The notes: generated from the letters alone by a model not told the origin. A DNA stretch of 64,000 nucleotides from Bog-756 sp963835465 (GCA_963835465.1 CAWIFR010000007.1:186001-250000), one strand, 5' to 3'; numbered from the stretch's first letter, positions 1-9,370 are shown. Made by a program: numbers and translations.

Positions 1-429
1 GGCGGGAAGGCCTCCGAACGAGGGCACGTCGACGAGGGGCGCCGGGGCGTCGCGGAGCGGTGACTCCCCGCCCGCGCCCAGCTTGAGAAGGGCCTCCCGG
101 CCGATAGGCTCACCGAGGTGAACGCCGGCCACGGCCAAGTTCAGTGCGGCCTGCTCGTCCGCCTCGAGACCGAGGTCGGGAAGGTAGTAGGCGTCGGGGT
201 CGACCCGGTAGCCCAGCTGATCGTCTCCCTCGATCTTCACGGTCAGTACCGGCACGCCTTCGTCGCGGAGCAGGCGCTTGTCCCGTTCGAAGGCTTGACG
301 GCGGGCCGTGTGGGTGTCCGGGTAGCCCGGAACCCGATTGGCGATCTCCCGAAGGCTCAACGGGCGCGGGGTGTCGAGCAGTACCAACAGCAGGTCGGTG
401 ACTCGCTGAAGCCGATCGAGGCGTTGCAT
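1..429 (-). CDS. WYL-domain (PafB/PafC-type) transcriptional regulator, N-terminal part
   Basis: The reverse strand reads from ATG at 429 (MQRLDRLQRVTDLLLVLLDT) without a stop to the window edge, giving 143 residues. Residues 1-70 form a winged-helix region (LSLREIANRVPGYPDTHTAR, then FERDKRLLRDEGVPV). Next comes GYRVDPDAYYLPDLGLEADE, typical of the linker before a WYL domain. PafB/PafC-like proteins are DNA-binding regulators in Actinobacteria, linked to DNA-damage responses in mycobacteria; the role here is unknown. The WYL core lies outside the window. The gene is divergent from ctaG, with only 32 bases between the two starts, so the promoters must overlap. Confidence 0.85.
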   Translation of the reverse strand, partial: MQRLDRLQRVTDLLLVLLDTPRPLSLREIANRVPGYPDTHTARRQAFERDKRLLRDEGVPVLTVKIEGDDQLGYRVDPDAYYLPDLGLEADEQAALNLAVAGVHLGEPIGREALLKLGAGGESPLRDAPAPLVDVPSFGGLPA

Positions 430-461
430 CGGGGTCAATCTAGGGCGCGGCGGGCCCTCGG

Positions 462-1424
462 ATGATCCTGGGCACGGATAGCCCGTACGGTTGGGACCCC
501 CACCTCCTCGCCTGGGCGGGTCTCGTGGTGGCGGGCGGGTCGGTCATACTCGGCCATCGGCGGCTGCAGCGATCGAGCGAGCACCCCATCCCGTGGACTC
601 GCCGCCAGATCGTCACGTTCGGGGGCGCCTGGCTGATCGCCGCCCTGGCCCTGACCTGGCCCCTGGGCACGGTGGCCGTGCACTGGTCCCTTACCGCCCT
701 GGTCCTCCAGCGCCTTCTGCTGATATTGGCCGTTGCGCCGCTCCTTCTGCTGGGACTGCCCTACGACCTCATCCAGTGGTTGACCCGGCCTCGTTGGGTG
801 GACGCCGTCTTGTTGCGGCTCCACCGCCCGCCGGTGGCCATCCCGGTGGTCACCGTCCTGGTAGTGGGCTCGATGACCCCGACCCTGGTCCGGGCCCAGG
901 CGACCTCAGGGTTGGCTCGAGGCCTGCTCGACCTGGCCTTGGTGGCCACCGGCCTCGTCCTGTGGATTCCGGTGATCGGGCGGATTCCCGGCATCCCCAA
1001 GCTTAAGCCGGTCGTGCGGTTCGGCTACTTGGTGGCTCAGGCGGTCGTGCCGGCATTCCTCTCCTTTATCTACATCTTCTCCAACCACCCCCTCTATCCC
1101 GAGTTCGCCAGGTCCCGGGCGGCCATGGGCATGCGGCCCCTCAACGACCAGCAGATCGCCGGCTTCGTGTCCAAGCTGTCCATGCTGCTGGTGCTGCTCA
1201 TCGTGGGTGGAGTGGTGCTGTCCCGGGCCCCGCTGTCCGATGAGGAGTTCGCCGGGGATGATCCGCTGGTCTGGGCCGACGTGGAGCGGCAGTTCGAGAG
1301 AGCCGACCGGAGAGGCGCGGCTGCCGGCCAGGGCCCGGGGCCCGCTGACCCGGGTCGGGACCTGACCGACCACTCCCATAGGGGAGGCGATTCGCCCGAA
1401 GGCGAAGCGCCCGAACCCACCTGA
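462..1424 (+). CDS. ctaG: Cytochrome c oxidase assembly protein, CtaG/Caa3 type
   Basis: A 320-residue polytopic membrane protein. It has about seven hydrophobic segments, including FGGAWLIAALALTWPLG, LLLILAVAPLLLLGLPYDL, VVTVLVVGSMTPTLV, LVATGLVLWIPVIGRIPG and LSMLLVLLIVGGVVLS. The pattern HWSLTALVLQRLLL, followed by IPGIPKL and FIYIFSNHPLYPEF, is typical of the caa3_CtaG family, which assists copper-centre assembly of haem-copper oxidases. The cytoplasmic tail from about residue 255 is acidic and Gly/Pro-rich and looks unstructured. No oxidase subunits occur in the window. It stands alone between the divergent WYL gene and the carboxyltransferase gene 45 bases downstream. Confidence 0.85.
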   Translation: MILGTDSPYGWDPHLLAWAGLVVAGGSVILGHRRLQRSSEHPIPWTRRQIVTFGGAWLIAALALTWPLGTVAVHWSLTALVLQRLLLILAVAPLLLLGLPYDLIQWLTRPRWVDAVLLRLHRPPVAIPVVTVLVVGSMTPTLVRAQATSGLARGLLDLALVATGLVLWIPVIGRIPGIPKLKPVVRFGYLVAQAVVPAFLSFIYIFSNHPLYPEFARSRAAMGMRPLNDQQIAGFVSKLSMLLVLLIVGGVVLSRAPLSDEEFAGDDPLVWADVERQFERADRRGAAAGQGPGPADPGRDLTDHSHRGGDSPEGEAPEPT

Positions 1425-1469
1425 CCAGGCATGCATGCCTGACCGTAGTCGGCTCCCTAGCATGGCGAC

Positions 1470-2849
1470 GTGTCCATCGAAGCCCCTGCGCCCTCCTCCG
1501 CCCCTGATGCACCGATCTTCCGGCGGCTGGTGTCGGGAACGGTCCGGGCCGGGATTGAGGAGCTGGGTGGCCGCCCGGCCATGGTCGTGCGCACCGTCTC
1601 CTCCCTCCGCCGCGGCGCGCTCTCGGTGGAGGACGGCGAGACCATGCGGGTGGCGGCGACCTCGGCCCTGACCTTCAGGGTTCCCGTGGTCCTGGTCCTG
1701 GCATCCAGCGGCGCCGATGTATCTGAGGGGGTGGCCTCACTCCACGGTTGGGGCCAGGCGGCGCGGGCCCTGGCCCGGTGTTCGGGCGTGGTCCCACTGG
1801 TGGTGGTGGTCACCGGACCGGCCATCTCCGGTCCGGCCCTCATCCTGGGTCTCGCCGACCTGGTGGTGATGACCAGTGACGCCTTCGCCTTCGTGTCCGG
1901 GCCGGCCATGGTGGAGGAGTTCACCGGCGTGCGCATCGGCATCCACCAACTGGGCGGGACGGCCATGCACGCCCGGTCAAGCGGACTCTGCGCCATCGAG
2001 GCCAGCTCAGAAGAGGAAGCGCTGGCCCACGTCGATCACCTGCTCAGCCTGCTTCCTGGCAACCTGGATGAGCTCACTCCACCCGGACCGTCCGACGACC
2101 CGGCAGGACGGGAGGTGGACGAGCTGCGGGAGATCATCCCGGCCCGCGCCACCAGCTCCTATGACGTGCGCAAGGTGGCCGCGGCCCTGGCCGACGACCA
2201 GGACATCACCGAGCTGTGGACACGATGGTCACCTCAGCTCGTGACGGCACTGGGCCGGATCGACGGAAGGACGGTCGGCTTCGTGGCCAACCAGCCGCAG
2301 GCTCTGGCCGGCACTCTGGATATCGCCGCCTCGCAGAAGGGGGCCCGGTTCGTCCGGTTCTGCGACTCGTTCAACGTGCCCCTGATCACCTTGGTGGACA
2401 CCCCGGGATTCCTTCCCGGCAAGGACCTCGAATGGCGCGGCATGATCCGGCACGGTGCCGAGCTGGCCTTTGCCTACGCCGAGGCCACCGTGCCCCGGGT
2501 GTGCGTAATCCTCCGGAAGGCCTTCGGGGGTGCGTACATCGTGATGGACTCCAAGGGCCTGGGCAACGACCTGTGCTTCGCCTGGCCGGGAGCCGAGATC
2601 GCGGTGATGGGCGCCGAAGGGGCGGTCCAGATCTTGCACCGACGGGTCGAGGACCTGGCTGAGCGGGACGCGCTACAGGCCGAGTACACCGAGCGCTTCC
2701 TCACGCCCTACCAGGCCTCCGAGCGGGGCTTCGTCGATGCTGTGATCGACCCGGCATCCACCCGGACCGTCGTGGCCGAGGCCCTGGTCACGCTGGCCAC
2801 GGCCAAGGAGTACCTGCCCGGGCGGAAGCACACTGTGGGGCCGATGTAG
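1470..2849 (+). CDS. Acyl-CoA carboxylase beta (carboxyltransferase) subunit
   Basis: 459 residues beginning at GTG 1470. The C-terminal half has strong carboxyltransferase signatures: ALAGTLDIAASQKGARFVRF near residue 280, LVDTPGFLPGKDLEWRGMIR near 310, and RKAFGGAYIVMDSKGLGND near 350, where the oxyanion-hole and acyl-CoA loops lie. The family transfers carboxyl from biotin to acetyl- or propionyl-CoA and works with a biotinylated alpha subunit, which is not in this window. It is shorter than typical AccD/PccB proteins (about 510-540 residues), and the N-terminal half is more divergent than the C-terminal half. The substrate cannot be told from sequence alone; propionyl-CoA would fit steroid side-chain breakdown, but the gene is far from that island. 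Confidence 0.85.
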   Translation: MSIEAPAPSSAPDAPIFRRLVSGTVRAGIEELGGRPAMVVRTVSSLRRGALSVEDGETMRVAATSALTFRVPVVLVLASSGADVSEGVASLHGWGQAARALARCSGVVPLVVVVTGPAISGPALILGLADLVVMTSDAFAFVSGPAMVEEFTGVRIGIHQLGGTAMHARSSGLCAIEASSEEEALAHVDHLLSLLPGNLDELTPPGPSDDPAGREVDELREIIPARATSSYDVRKVAAALADDQDITELWTRWSPQLVTALGRIDGRTVGFVANQPQALAGTLDIAASQKGARFVRFCDSFNVPLITLVDTPGFLPGKDLEWRGMIRHGAELAFAYAEATVPRVCVILRKAFGGAYIVMDSKGLGNDLCFAWPGAEIAVMGAEGAVQILHRRVEDLAERDALQAEYTERFLTPYQASERGFVDAVIDPASTRTVVAEALVTLATAKEYLPGRKHTVGPM

Positions 2850-2989
2850 GGCGGCCACGGGAGGCGCCTGGTTGCGGACAACAGCCGACCGTCTTCGGTG
2901 GCAAGGCGGCTGGCGAACGAGGTGCTCATCACGGCGCCGTCAACCGTCTGTTGCGCCCAGGTTCGCCGTCGACTCAGTGGACTTCTCAC
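2850..2989. other. Short gene-free spacer
   Basis: I see no coding pattern, hairpin or promoter here. It separates the carboxyltransferase gene from the 3' end of the decayed membrane-protein gene. Confidence 0.4.
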
Positions 2990-4278
2990 TGCGTCCGTGA
3001 CGGACTGGCTCCTGAGGGGAAACCCACAGCGACTGTTGCGACAAACCCAGCCACGATCGGCAGCCACCACGCCCACGGGTTCAGATGACGGTAGGAAAAG
3101 ACAGACGTTCGAGGGCACAGATCAGCTGAGCCCACAAACGAACTGAGGTCCCTGTCGAGGCACCAGCACCAGGGCCACCATCAAGCGGAGGCGCGAGGTA
3201 GTAGGGCGTCATCACCGCTTCGAAGAAGCATGCGGGACGCCAAGCACGACCGCAGCCAGCCAGACGATGCTTACGACGGAGTCTGGGGTCGTCGCCAGAC
3301 GAAGCGTCCGACGCAATGGCCAGGAACAGGTCGATGGATCTCGCCGGCACCGCCCGACACAAGCCCGTGCACGGCCGAAGGTGAGCATGTGAAAGGCACG
3401 GTGACCAGGCCATGGAATCCAGGACCTGTGTTAGTTGACGGGAAAGTTCGCACGGGAGCTCGGGGAGCCAGTGACAGCCCACGGGTCGCGTGGTTGACGG
3501 ACGGCGGACGTGGGTTGCTTCACCAGCGTGCCGAAAGGTACCCGTCGGATTCCCTGCGAATGCCACCGCCACCAGCACCAACGACAGGAAGGCGATCGAA
3601 CGGGCCAGGAGCGATCTTGTCCCTTTGGGTGAGGCGACCAATGAGCAGCGGAATCAGAAGGCCCGCCAACGGCTGCATGACGCAATCCGCGACAGCCAGA
3701 CAGCCATCCGCACGCGTTCCAGTCGCTCACTCAGGAGCGGCGACCATCGCATAGAGGGCAAACGTAACAGCCAGAGGAGTCCTCGGCGTGACCCCAGATC
3801 GCTGACAGTCGGCCACGTAATCAGACCTACCGGGTAGACACAGTGCGATTCGTCGACCCTTCGTCACGTGCCAAGACGATTGCAGCAAGCGCGTCCGACG
3901 CGAAGATCACCGTGGAAGCCAGCAGCAGCTCCACGGGCTGCGAGAATCAACGCCGCTGTCGGTGTGCGTCAAGAAATACGGCGGAGACGACTCCGTCAGA
4001 TGAAGCGTCCCACTGGGCATCGCCAGTGGTGCCAGCAGTACCTCCATTCCTGGAAAGGCGATGACTCCGGTGGACGGTGTATAGACACCCCCCAGAGAAG
4101 CCCCAACCACGTAGTGTGCACCCCGGAAGATCCCCCAGGCATCATCTCCCGTGTCCCAGCCGGATCTGTGCAGCACGAGGGGAGCCAGCCGAGCATGAAC
4201 ACCATCCCGAGCGACCAAGATTCCCGAACGGCCAAGGGGCCATGCCTTTGAGTCCACTCGCTCGAAATTCAGTACCAT
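2990..4278 (-). pseudogene. Decayed polytopic membrane protein (GT-C/DUF2029-like)
   Basis: No single frame is open, but ordered fragments of one membrane protein appear on the minus strand in shifting frames. In order they are GAHYVVGASLGGVYTPSTGV and IAFPGMEVLLAPLAM (from ATG 4278), TAALILA, VELLLASTVIFASDALAAIV, PLAVTFALYAMVAAPE (then TGA), VMQPLAGLLIPLLIGRL, SLLARSIAFLSLVLVAVAF, GTLVKQPT, SVVSIVWLAAVVLGVPHAS, MTPYYLAPPLMVALVLV and NPWAWWLPIVAGFVATVAV. The order fits an actinobacterial integral membrane family resembling DUF2029/GT-C mannosyltransferases; that assignment is from memory. At least six frameshifts and one in-frame stop make it a pseudogene. It lies immediately downstream of the two broken pilin copies on the same strand. 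Confidence 0.7.
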
Positions 4279-4457
4279 CGCCTAGGAATCTGATCGGGAG
4301 CCACTCGCTACCGTCTCGACGAATGGTCGTCGTCGAGACTGGCCAACGGCCTCTGGAGGGCCCAATGCCCGCGTGCCCTTCCATCGTTCAAGTTGCTCAG
4401 CGAGCTTGAGCAGAATTCGGCTAGTCCCTCAAGACCTGCTGTATCGAGCTGGACACT

Positions 4458-4490
4458 AGAGTGCCCCCTCCAGATCGGAGGGGGCACTCT
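4458..4490. terminator. Perfect 14-bp inverted repeat (terminator-like hairpin)
   Basis: The arms at 4458-4471 and 4477-4490 are exact reverse complements around a 5-base loop (agatc). The stem is G/C rich. No T tract follows on either strand, as is common in actinobacterial terminators. It lies between the pilin copy 1 remnant and the decayed membrane-protein gene, both on minus, and probably ended the former pilin transcript. Confidence 0.65.
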
Positions 4491-4619
4491 CACGCTATGG
4501 AGCTCGAATGAGCAGACGAATCTGCCTCACGTACAATCAGTCTGGACTACACGTCGGGAACTGCGGTCGACCACTGGAAGCCACCGGCCGTGGCTGGAAC
4601 AGGGGTGACGGGAGCGCTG

Positions 4620-5216
4620 GCGCTGCACTGAGCAGCAGTCGAACCGTGCACCTAGGCACGGTACCGGTGCCTGCTGGATGGTCTGCGACACGATCGAGCT
4701 CACCGGCATCGTGTGAACTCCATTGGACAGGTCGGCAGTGGCATCCACGGTGCGCAGCGCCCGGTATTCAGCTCTGCGTGTTGTCCATGATGTACCAGCA
4801 GTTTTGGTGCCCTTGGCCTGAATGCGGCCAGGATCACGCCGGCGCCGTCAGCCGAGACCATCACCGACCGTGTTCGGCTGGTCGACAGAGATGGACCGTC
4901 GTGAACGACAGGCTCGGCTCAGCCGACTGCAGAGCAGCGGCGAACAGCGTCGAGACGGTACGACATCGTGTACGACTGGCCCTGTGACTGGAAAGCAGCC
5001 TTGGCATTCACCAGGGCGGTGTTCAGGTTGGACTGCGCGGCCCGGTCATTGGCCGACTTCGTCACACCGAGAAAGGTCGGAATGGCGATAGCCAGCAGGA
5101 TGGCCAGGATCAGCAGGACCACCATGAGCTCGATGAGGGTGAAACCGGCGTCCTCGCCGGCATCCCCCGCACCGTCTCGCCTGTCATTCAGGCGCTCGAT
5201 TAGCGGATGAAAACAT
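4620..5216 (-). pseudogene. Type IV pilin (PilA-like), broken copy 1
   Basis: ATG at 5216 follows a strong ribosome site (gaggagg) but reads MFSSANRAPE then TGA. The pilin continues in another frame: EDAGFTLIELMVVLLILAI, a class III cleavage site (G before F, Glu at +5) and N-terminal helix, then TKSANDRAAQSNLNTALVNA. That frame ends after QGQSYT and about 15 unrelated residues. Pieces of the lost globular domain follow in changing frames: TLFAAALQSAEPSLSFTT, SVMVSADGAGVILAA, QAKGT and NCWYIMDN. The pilin frame has no ATG, GTG or TTG between an upstream TGA and the internal methionine at 5125. Known pilins of this type have a conserved GTCWYI-like C-terminal motif, so this was a full-length pilin. 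The 185 bases at 4968-5152 are 97% identical to copy 2. Confidence 0.8.
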
Positions 5217-5449
5217 TTACTGCCTCCTCGTTGGTTATTGATGCATCAATATGGGACTCCGGGATTGGCATCCATTGATCTTATCGGTACGGTGCCTAGA
5301 CTCGAACCTTTAGTAACTCTTAGGGATTTTGCCCCCGCTGAATCCTCGATCCCGAACGAGGCATAAGCTCCTGCACCAAGGAAGCCAACCAGCGGGCGTC
5401 GCTCGAGCAGTGCCTGTCGGCAGCGCACTCGACACCCTATGAGCTACAG

Positions 5450-6147
5450 CGTCGGAACTACAGGCACGGGAAGCCACCGTCGAGGACTGACCAGGGCGAC
5501 GGGAGGCTGGCTGCAGCCTGGGGCGCAGTCGAGCCGCTGCAAAGGCGGTCTGTGCCTCTGGGCCTGCAGAACATGGTCGGGCTCACTGCTGAAGTCGAGG
5601 AGACCATGGTGCCAGCCTGGCACCCACGGTGCGGTCCCGGTCCCGACTCAGCCGTGGTTGTCCACGATGTACCAGCAGTTTTGGTGCCCTTGGCCTGGCG
5701 GCCAGGATCACGCCATGGCCGTCGGCTAACCTCCACGCTGATGGCCCCTGGGCCGGCTGAGACGAAATGGGACCCGAGGTGAGAGCTCGGCTCGGCCGAA
5801 TGCAGAGCAGCGGCGAACAGCGTCAGTGTGGTGAGGTCGCGCTCGTGTACGACTGGCCCTGTGACTGGAACGCAGCCTTGGCATTCACCAGCGCGGTGTT
5901 CAGGTTGGACTGCGTGGCCCGGTCATTGGCCGACTTCGTCACACCGAGAAAGGTCGGAATGGCGATAGCCAGCAGGATGGCCAGGATGAGCAGAACAACC
6001 ATGAGCTCGATGAGGGTGAAACCGGCGTCGGACTTCGAACCATCCAGATCGACCGACGGACTCGACTTTCGGACCGACAGGTGTACGGACTGGCATCGTC
6101 GTCGACGCAACTGCTTCGCGTGGACTCAGAAACATCGCCATTGGCAA
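5450..6147 (-). pseudogene. Type IV pilin (PilA-like), broken copy 2
   Basis: This is a tandem duplicate of copy 1, offset by 877 bases. The pilin frame reads SKSDAGFTLIELMVVLLILA and continues to AAFQSQGQSYTSATSPH, then stops. The only in-frame upstream start is TTG at 6110, which would give a 95-residue short prepilin with a 29-residue leader. ATG at 6147 (MFLSPREAV) is in a different frame, as in copy 1. Beyond the stop, remnants of the globular half persist: TLFAAALHSAEPS, GVILAA, QAKGT, NCWYIVDN and GSTAPQ. Production of a short pilin from the TTG cannot be excluded, but the frame-broken 3' remnant argues for decay. Confidence 0.75.
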
Positions 6148-6437
6148 TCATGAACGCATCGGCAGATCGGCAGTGGCTTTAGATGCCTTTGGCAGGTCAC
6201 ACCCTGATCCACAGCTGTAATCGCCTTGGACTCAGCTTGGATCCGCTTGGATCGAAGAGAGCGGTCGTCGCCCCCCGACACTCGCATTATCGTGGATTCC
6301 GCGAGAGCCGTGACTCACCTTCGAAGGGGAGTTCCTTGGGGGCAGTTGTCGCAAGCGAGGGCAAACAGAATCTAGAGGTGCGGGAAGGGTGTGATTCGAT
6401 GATCGATTAGCTCATGGTGAGGGCGGGGAACCACGTC
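6148..6437. other. Gene-free stretch between pilin copy 2 and pilC
   Basis: I see no convincing coding frame, repeat or hairpin. It lies downstream of pilC (minus) and upstream of pilin copy 2 (minus), so it may once have carried a pilin promoter. The forward frame from 6183 lacks coding character. Confidence 0.4.
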
Positions 6438-7667
6438 TCAGTTATGAATCAGCTTGATGTAGTCGAACATGGGCAGGTAGAGGCAGATCACCATGGCGCC
6501 GACGCCGATGCCCATGAAGACGGTGAGCAGTGGCTCGAGAAGGGCGGTCAGGTTGTTGACAGTCACCTCCACCTCCTGATCGTAAAATTCGGCGACCTTC
6601 TTCAACATGCCGTCCAGGGCACCGGTCTGCTCGCCGACCTCGACCATTTGGACAACCAATGTTGGGATGACGTCCTCGTGTTCCCTCAGTGGGTCCGCCA
6701 GGGGTCGTCCTGACCGGACACCCTCCTTAGCCAGTAGCAGAACGTCCCCGACTGTCCGGTTGCCTGAGGTATCAGCACAGATGTCCAAGGACTCCAAAAT
6801 GGGGACGCCTGAGCCGATGAGGGACGCCAGGGTGCCAGTCATGCGGGCCAGAGAGACCTTGTGGAATAGGGGACCGAAGACAGGGGGCCTGAGTATCAGC
6901 TTGTCCCACTTGCGGCGGCCCTCGGGCGTAGCAATCCACTTCCGCAGTCCGATGATCCCGCCGACGATCATGGCGATGATCAGCAATACCCACGGACTCG
7001 TGATGATCTCGGAGACCTTGATCAAGACCCGAGTCGGGAACGGTAGCTTTCCTCCCAGGGTCTTAAAGAGGTTCTGGAATACCGGGACAATGAAGACGAT
7101 CATCGCCGTAAAGATGACCACCATCACCCCAAGGACCACGGCGGGATAGGTCATTGCCGATCGGATGGTCCGATTGAGCTGGGCCTGCTTCTCAATGGTG
7201 TTGGCCAAGCTTCCGAGTACCTCGTCCAGATTTCCGCCGACCTCCCCAGCCTGAACGAGCGTGCAGAAGAGGTGCGAGAATACTTTGGGGTGCTTCGAGC
7301 AGGCCACAGAGAGCGAAGAGCCGTGTTCGAGATCTAGGCGGACCTCGGCAAGTATCTTGGCCAGTGCCGGGTTCTCAACCTGAGCCGACAGGATCCCGAG
7401 TGAACGCACCACGGAAAGTCCCGAGTCAACCATGGTCGATAGCTGCCGGGTAATAACAGCCACCTCACGGAGCTTGACGCGGTCGGATAGTCCCGGGATC
7501 TTGATCTCGGTTTTGAGATTGACGGCCGACTTGGGCGTCACCGAGATCGGCATATAGCCCATCTCGCGGAGCCGACGGACGACCAGCGCCATACTGTCGC
7601 CTTCTAGCTGCCCCTCGACGAGGCTTCCGGACTTGTCCCGGACTTTGTAGTCGAATGTCAGTGCCAC
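6438..7667 (-). CDS. pilC: Type IV pilus inner-membrane platform protein PilC
   Basis: 409 residues, a normal PilC length. It has two T2SSF domains: the first from about residue 70 (VITRQLSTMVDSGLSVVRSL, VQAGEVGGNLDEVLGSLA), the second from about 270 (ARMTGTLASLIGSGVPILES, VEVGEQTGALDGMLKKVAEF). Three membrane helices are visible, near 170-195 (VVLGVMVVIFTAMIVFIVPV), 225-245 (WVLLIIAMIVGGIIGL) and 378-400. The N-terminal FDYKVRDKSGSLVEGQLEGD motif is typical of the family. PilC is the platform on which PilB and PilT drive pilin insertion and removal. It is the last gene of pilB-pilT-pilC, 37 bases after pilT-1. Confidence 0.95.
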   Translation of the reverse strand: MALTFDYKVRDKSGSLVEGQLEGDSMALVVRRLREMGYMPISVTPKSAVNLKTEIKIPGLSDRVKLREVAVITRQLSTMVDSGLSVVRSLGILSAQVENPALAKILAEVRLDLEHGSSLSVACSKHPKVFSHLFCTLVQAGEVGGNLDEVLGSLANTIEKQAQLNRTIRSAMTYPAVVLGVMVVIFTAMIVFIVPVFQNLFKTLGGKLPFPTRVLIKVSEIITSPWVLLIIAMIVGGIIGLRKWIATPEGRRKWDKLILRPPVFGPLFHKVSLARMTGTLASLIGSGVPILESLDICADTSGNRTVGDVLLLAKEGVRSGRPLADPLREHEDVIPTLVVQMVEVGEQTGALDGMLKKVAEFYDQEVEVTVNNLTALLEPLLTVFMGIGVGAMVICLYLPMFDYIKLIHN

Positions 7668-7704
7668 GGTTCCCCGATTCGTCGATCAAACACAGCTATG
7701 CCCT

Positions 7705-9370
7705 CTATTGGGTGTTGAGATGGTTGCGAAGGTCTTCCTCGTTGGACGATCGGTCGTAGGCGATTGCCTCCGAGATTGTCCCCTGCTTGACCAGTGAAGC
7801 GAGGCCTTGGTCCATGGTCTGCATCCCGAATGAGGCACCCACCTGCATGAGTGAGTAGATCTGGTGGGTCTTCGCCTGCCGAATCAGGTTTCGGATAGCT
7901 GAGGTGCAGACCAGCACTTCGGAGCAGGGCACCCGACCGGTGCCATCAGCGGTGACGATGAGCTGCTGGGTCACCACGCCCTCGAGGGTGGCCGCCAACA
8001 TGACCCGGATCTGCTCCTGCTGGTTGGTGGGGAACACATCGATGACTCGGTCGATGGTCTGGGGTGCGTCCTGCGTGTGCAGGGTGGCGAACACCAAGTG
8101 ACCGGTCTCCGCTGCGGTCAGCGCCGTGGAGATGGTCTCGAGGTCGCGGAGCTCGCCGACCAGGATCACGTCTGGGTCCTGGCGCAGTACTCGCCGGAGG
8201 GCTTCGGCAAAGGAGTTGGTGTCCTCGCCGATCTCCCGCTGGGTAATGATGGACCGCTTGTGGTCGTGGAGGAACTCAATAGGATCCTCCACCGTCACAA
8301 TGTGCAACGGCTTCGTGCGATTGATGATGTCGATCAGCGACGCCAATGTCGTCGATTTCCCCGAATCCGGTGGGACCGGTGACTAGCACCAGGCCACGCC
8401 TGAGCTCGGTGAAGGCTTTGACCGAGTCGGGGATCCCAAGGGAGTCGAACTCGGGCATCTCGTGCGGAATGGGCCGGAGGGCTGCCGCAATCGTGCCCCG
8501 CTGCAGAGAGACATTCACACGAAATCGGCCGACGCCATTGATGGAGTGTGAGGTATCGAGCTCATGCTCTTCTTCGAAGCGCTCACGCTGCGATGCGGGC
8601 AGGATGCCGAAAACCATCTCGCGGATCTGCTCGTTGCCCAGCGCCGGACACCCCTCGATGGGACGGATCGCCCCGTGGAGGCGGATGGCACCCGGCTGCG
8701 AAGCAGTGAGGTGAAGGTCCGACGCTCCGACAGCAACGGCGTAACGCAGTAGGTCATCGATGTGCAACGGCATGGTCCCATTGCTGGCCTGGGCCGGGAT
8801 CCCGGTCTGGAGCAGCTGCTCCACATCCGGGGGACCAGCGGCCTCGACCGGCGCCGGGGTGGCGGCATCGACCAGGGGTGACGCCGACGACGGTGCGGGG
8901 GGTGGCGGGGGCACCGGGCCACCGTCCATTCCCAACAACTGGGTGATCACCGTCGGATCGGCCAGCACGGGATTGACCCTGAAGCCCACCTTCGAGGCCA
9001 GAGCATCGACGTCCTCCTGGGAAGGCGGCTCAGAGAAGGCCACAGCCAGCACGTTCCCATCAAACTGAAGGCCGACGGCCTCGAACTGCTGGGCTACGGC
9101 ATCGGGCATGGCCGCCCGGGCCTCAGGACTGGGGCTCATGGCGGCGAGATCGACGGCCGGGAGCTGGGCCAGATGAGCCAGTGCTCCCACCACCACGCCC
9201 GGCAGAGCCAGATTCCTACTGATCAGGATGGATGCCAACGAGTGGCCGGTCTGCCTGGCCTCCTCGACCAATGGAGCCAGATTGGATTGCGTCTCGTAGC
9301 CGCCCTGGACCAAGGCTTGGGCCAGCCGGTTCGACCATTCGGTTCGGGATGTTGCGGTGAGCGGACTCAT
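7705..9370 (-). pseudogene. pilT: PilT-type retraction ATPase with extra N-terminal domain, frameshifted
   Basis: Two overlapping frames together encode one PilT. The first (from ATG 9370) runs to RRGLVLVTGPTGFG, then reads out of frame. The second resumes at ASLIDIINRTKPLHIVTVED and runs to the normal end, with Asp box EALRRVLRQDPDVILVGELR and His box VFATLHTQDAPQTIDRVIDV. Dropping one base from the CCCC run at 8359-8362 restores GPTGFGKSTTLASL, so the break is inside Walker A. Residues 1-190 are not found in normal PilT: they resemble an MshEN/GspE N-terminal domain (AQALVQGGYETQ, LASILISRNLALPGVVVGAL) followed by a Pro-rich linker. An intact pilT is at 18023. The gene overlaps pilB by 4 bases. 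It may be a real pseudogene or a homopolymer sequencing error. Confidence 0.85.

Noticed and set aside
4458..4490. Insertion-sequence terminal repeat
   Set aside because: The arms are adjacent to each other with a 5-base loop, and no transposase or target duplication is present.
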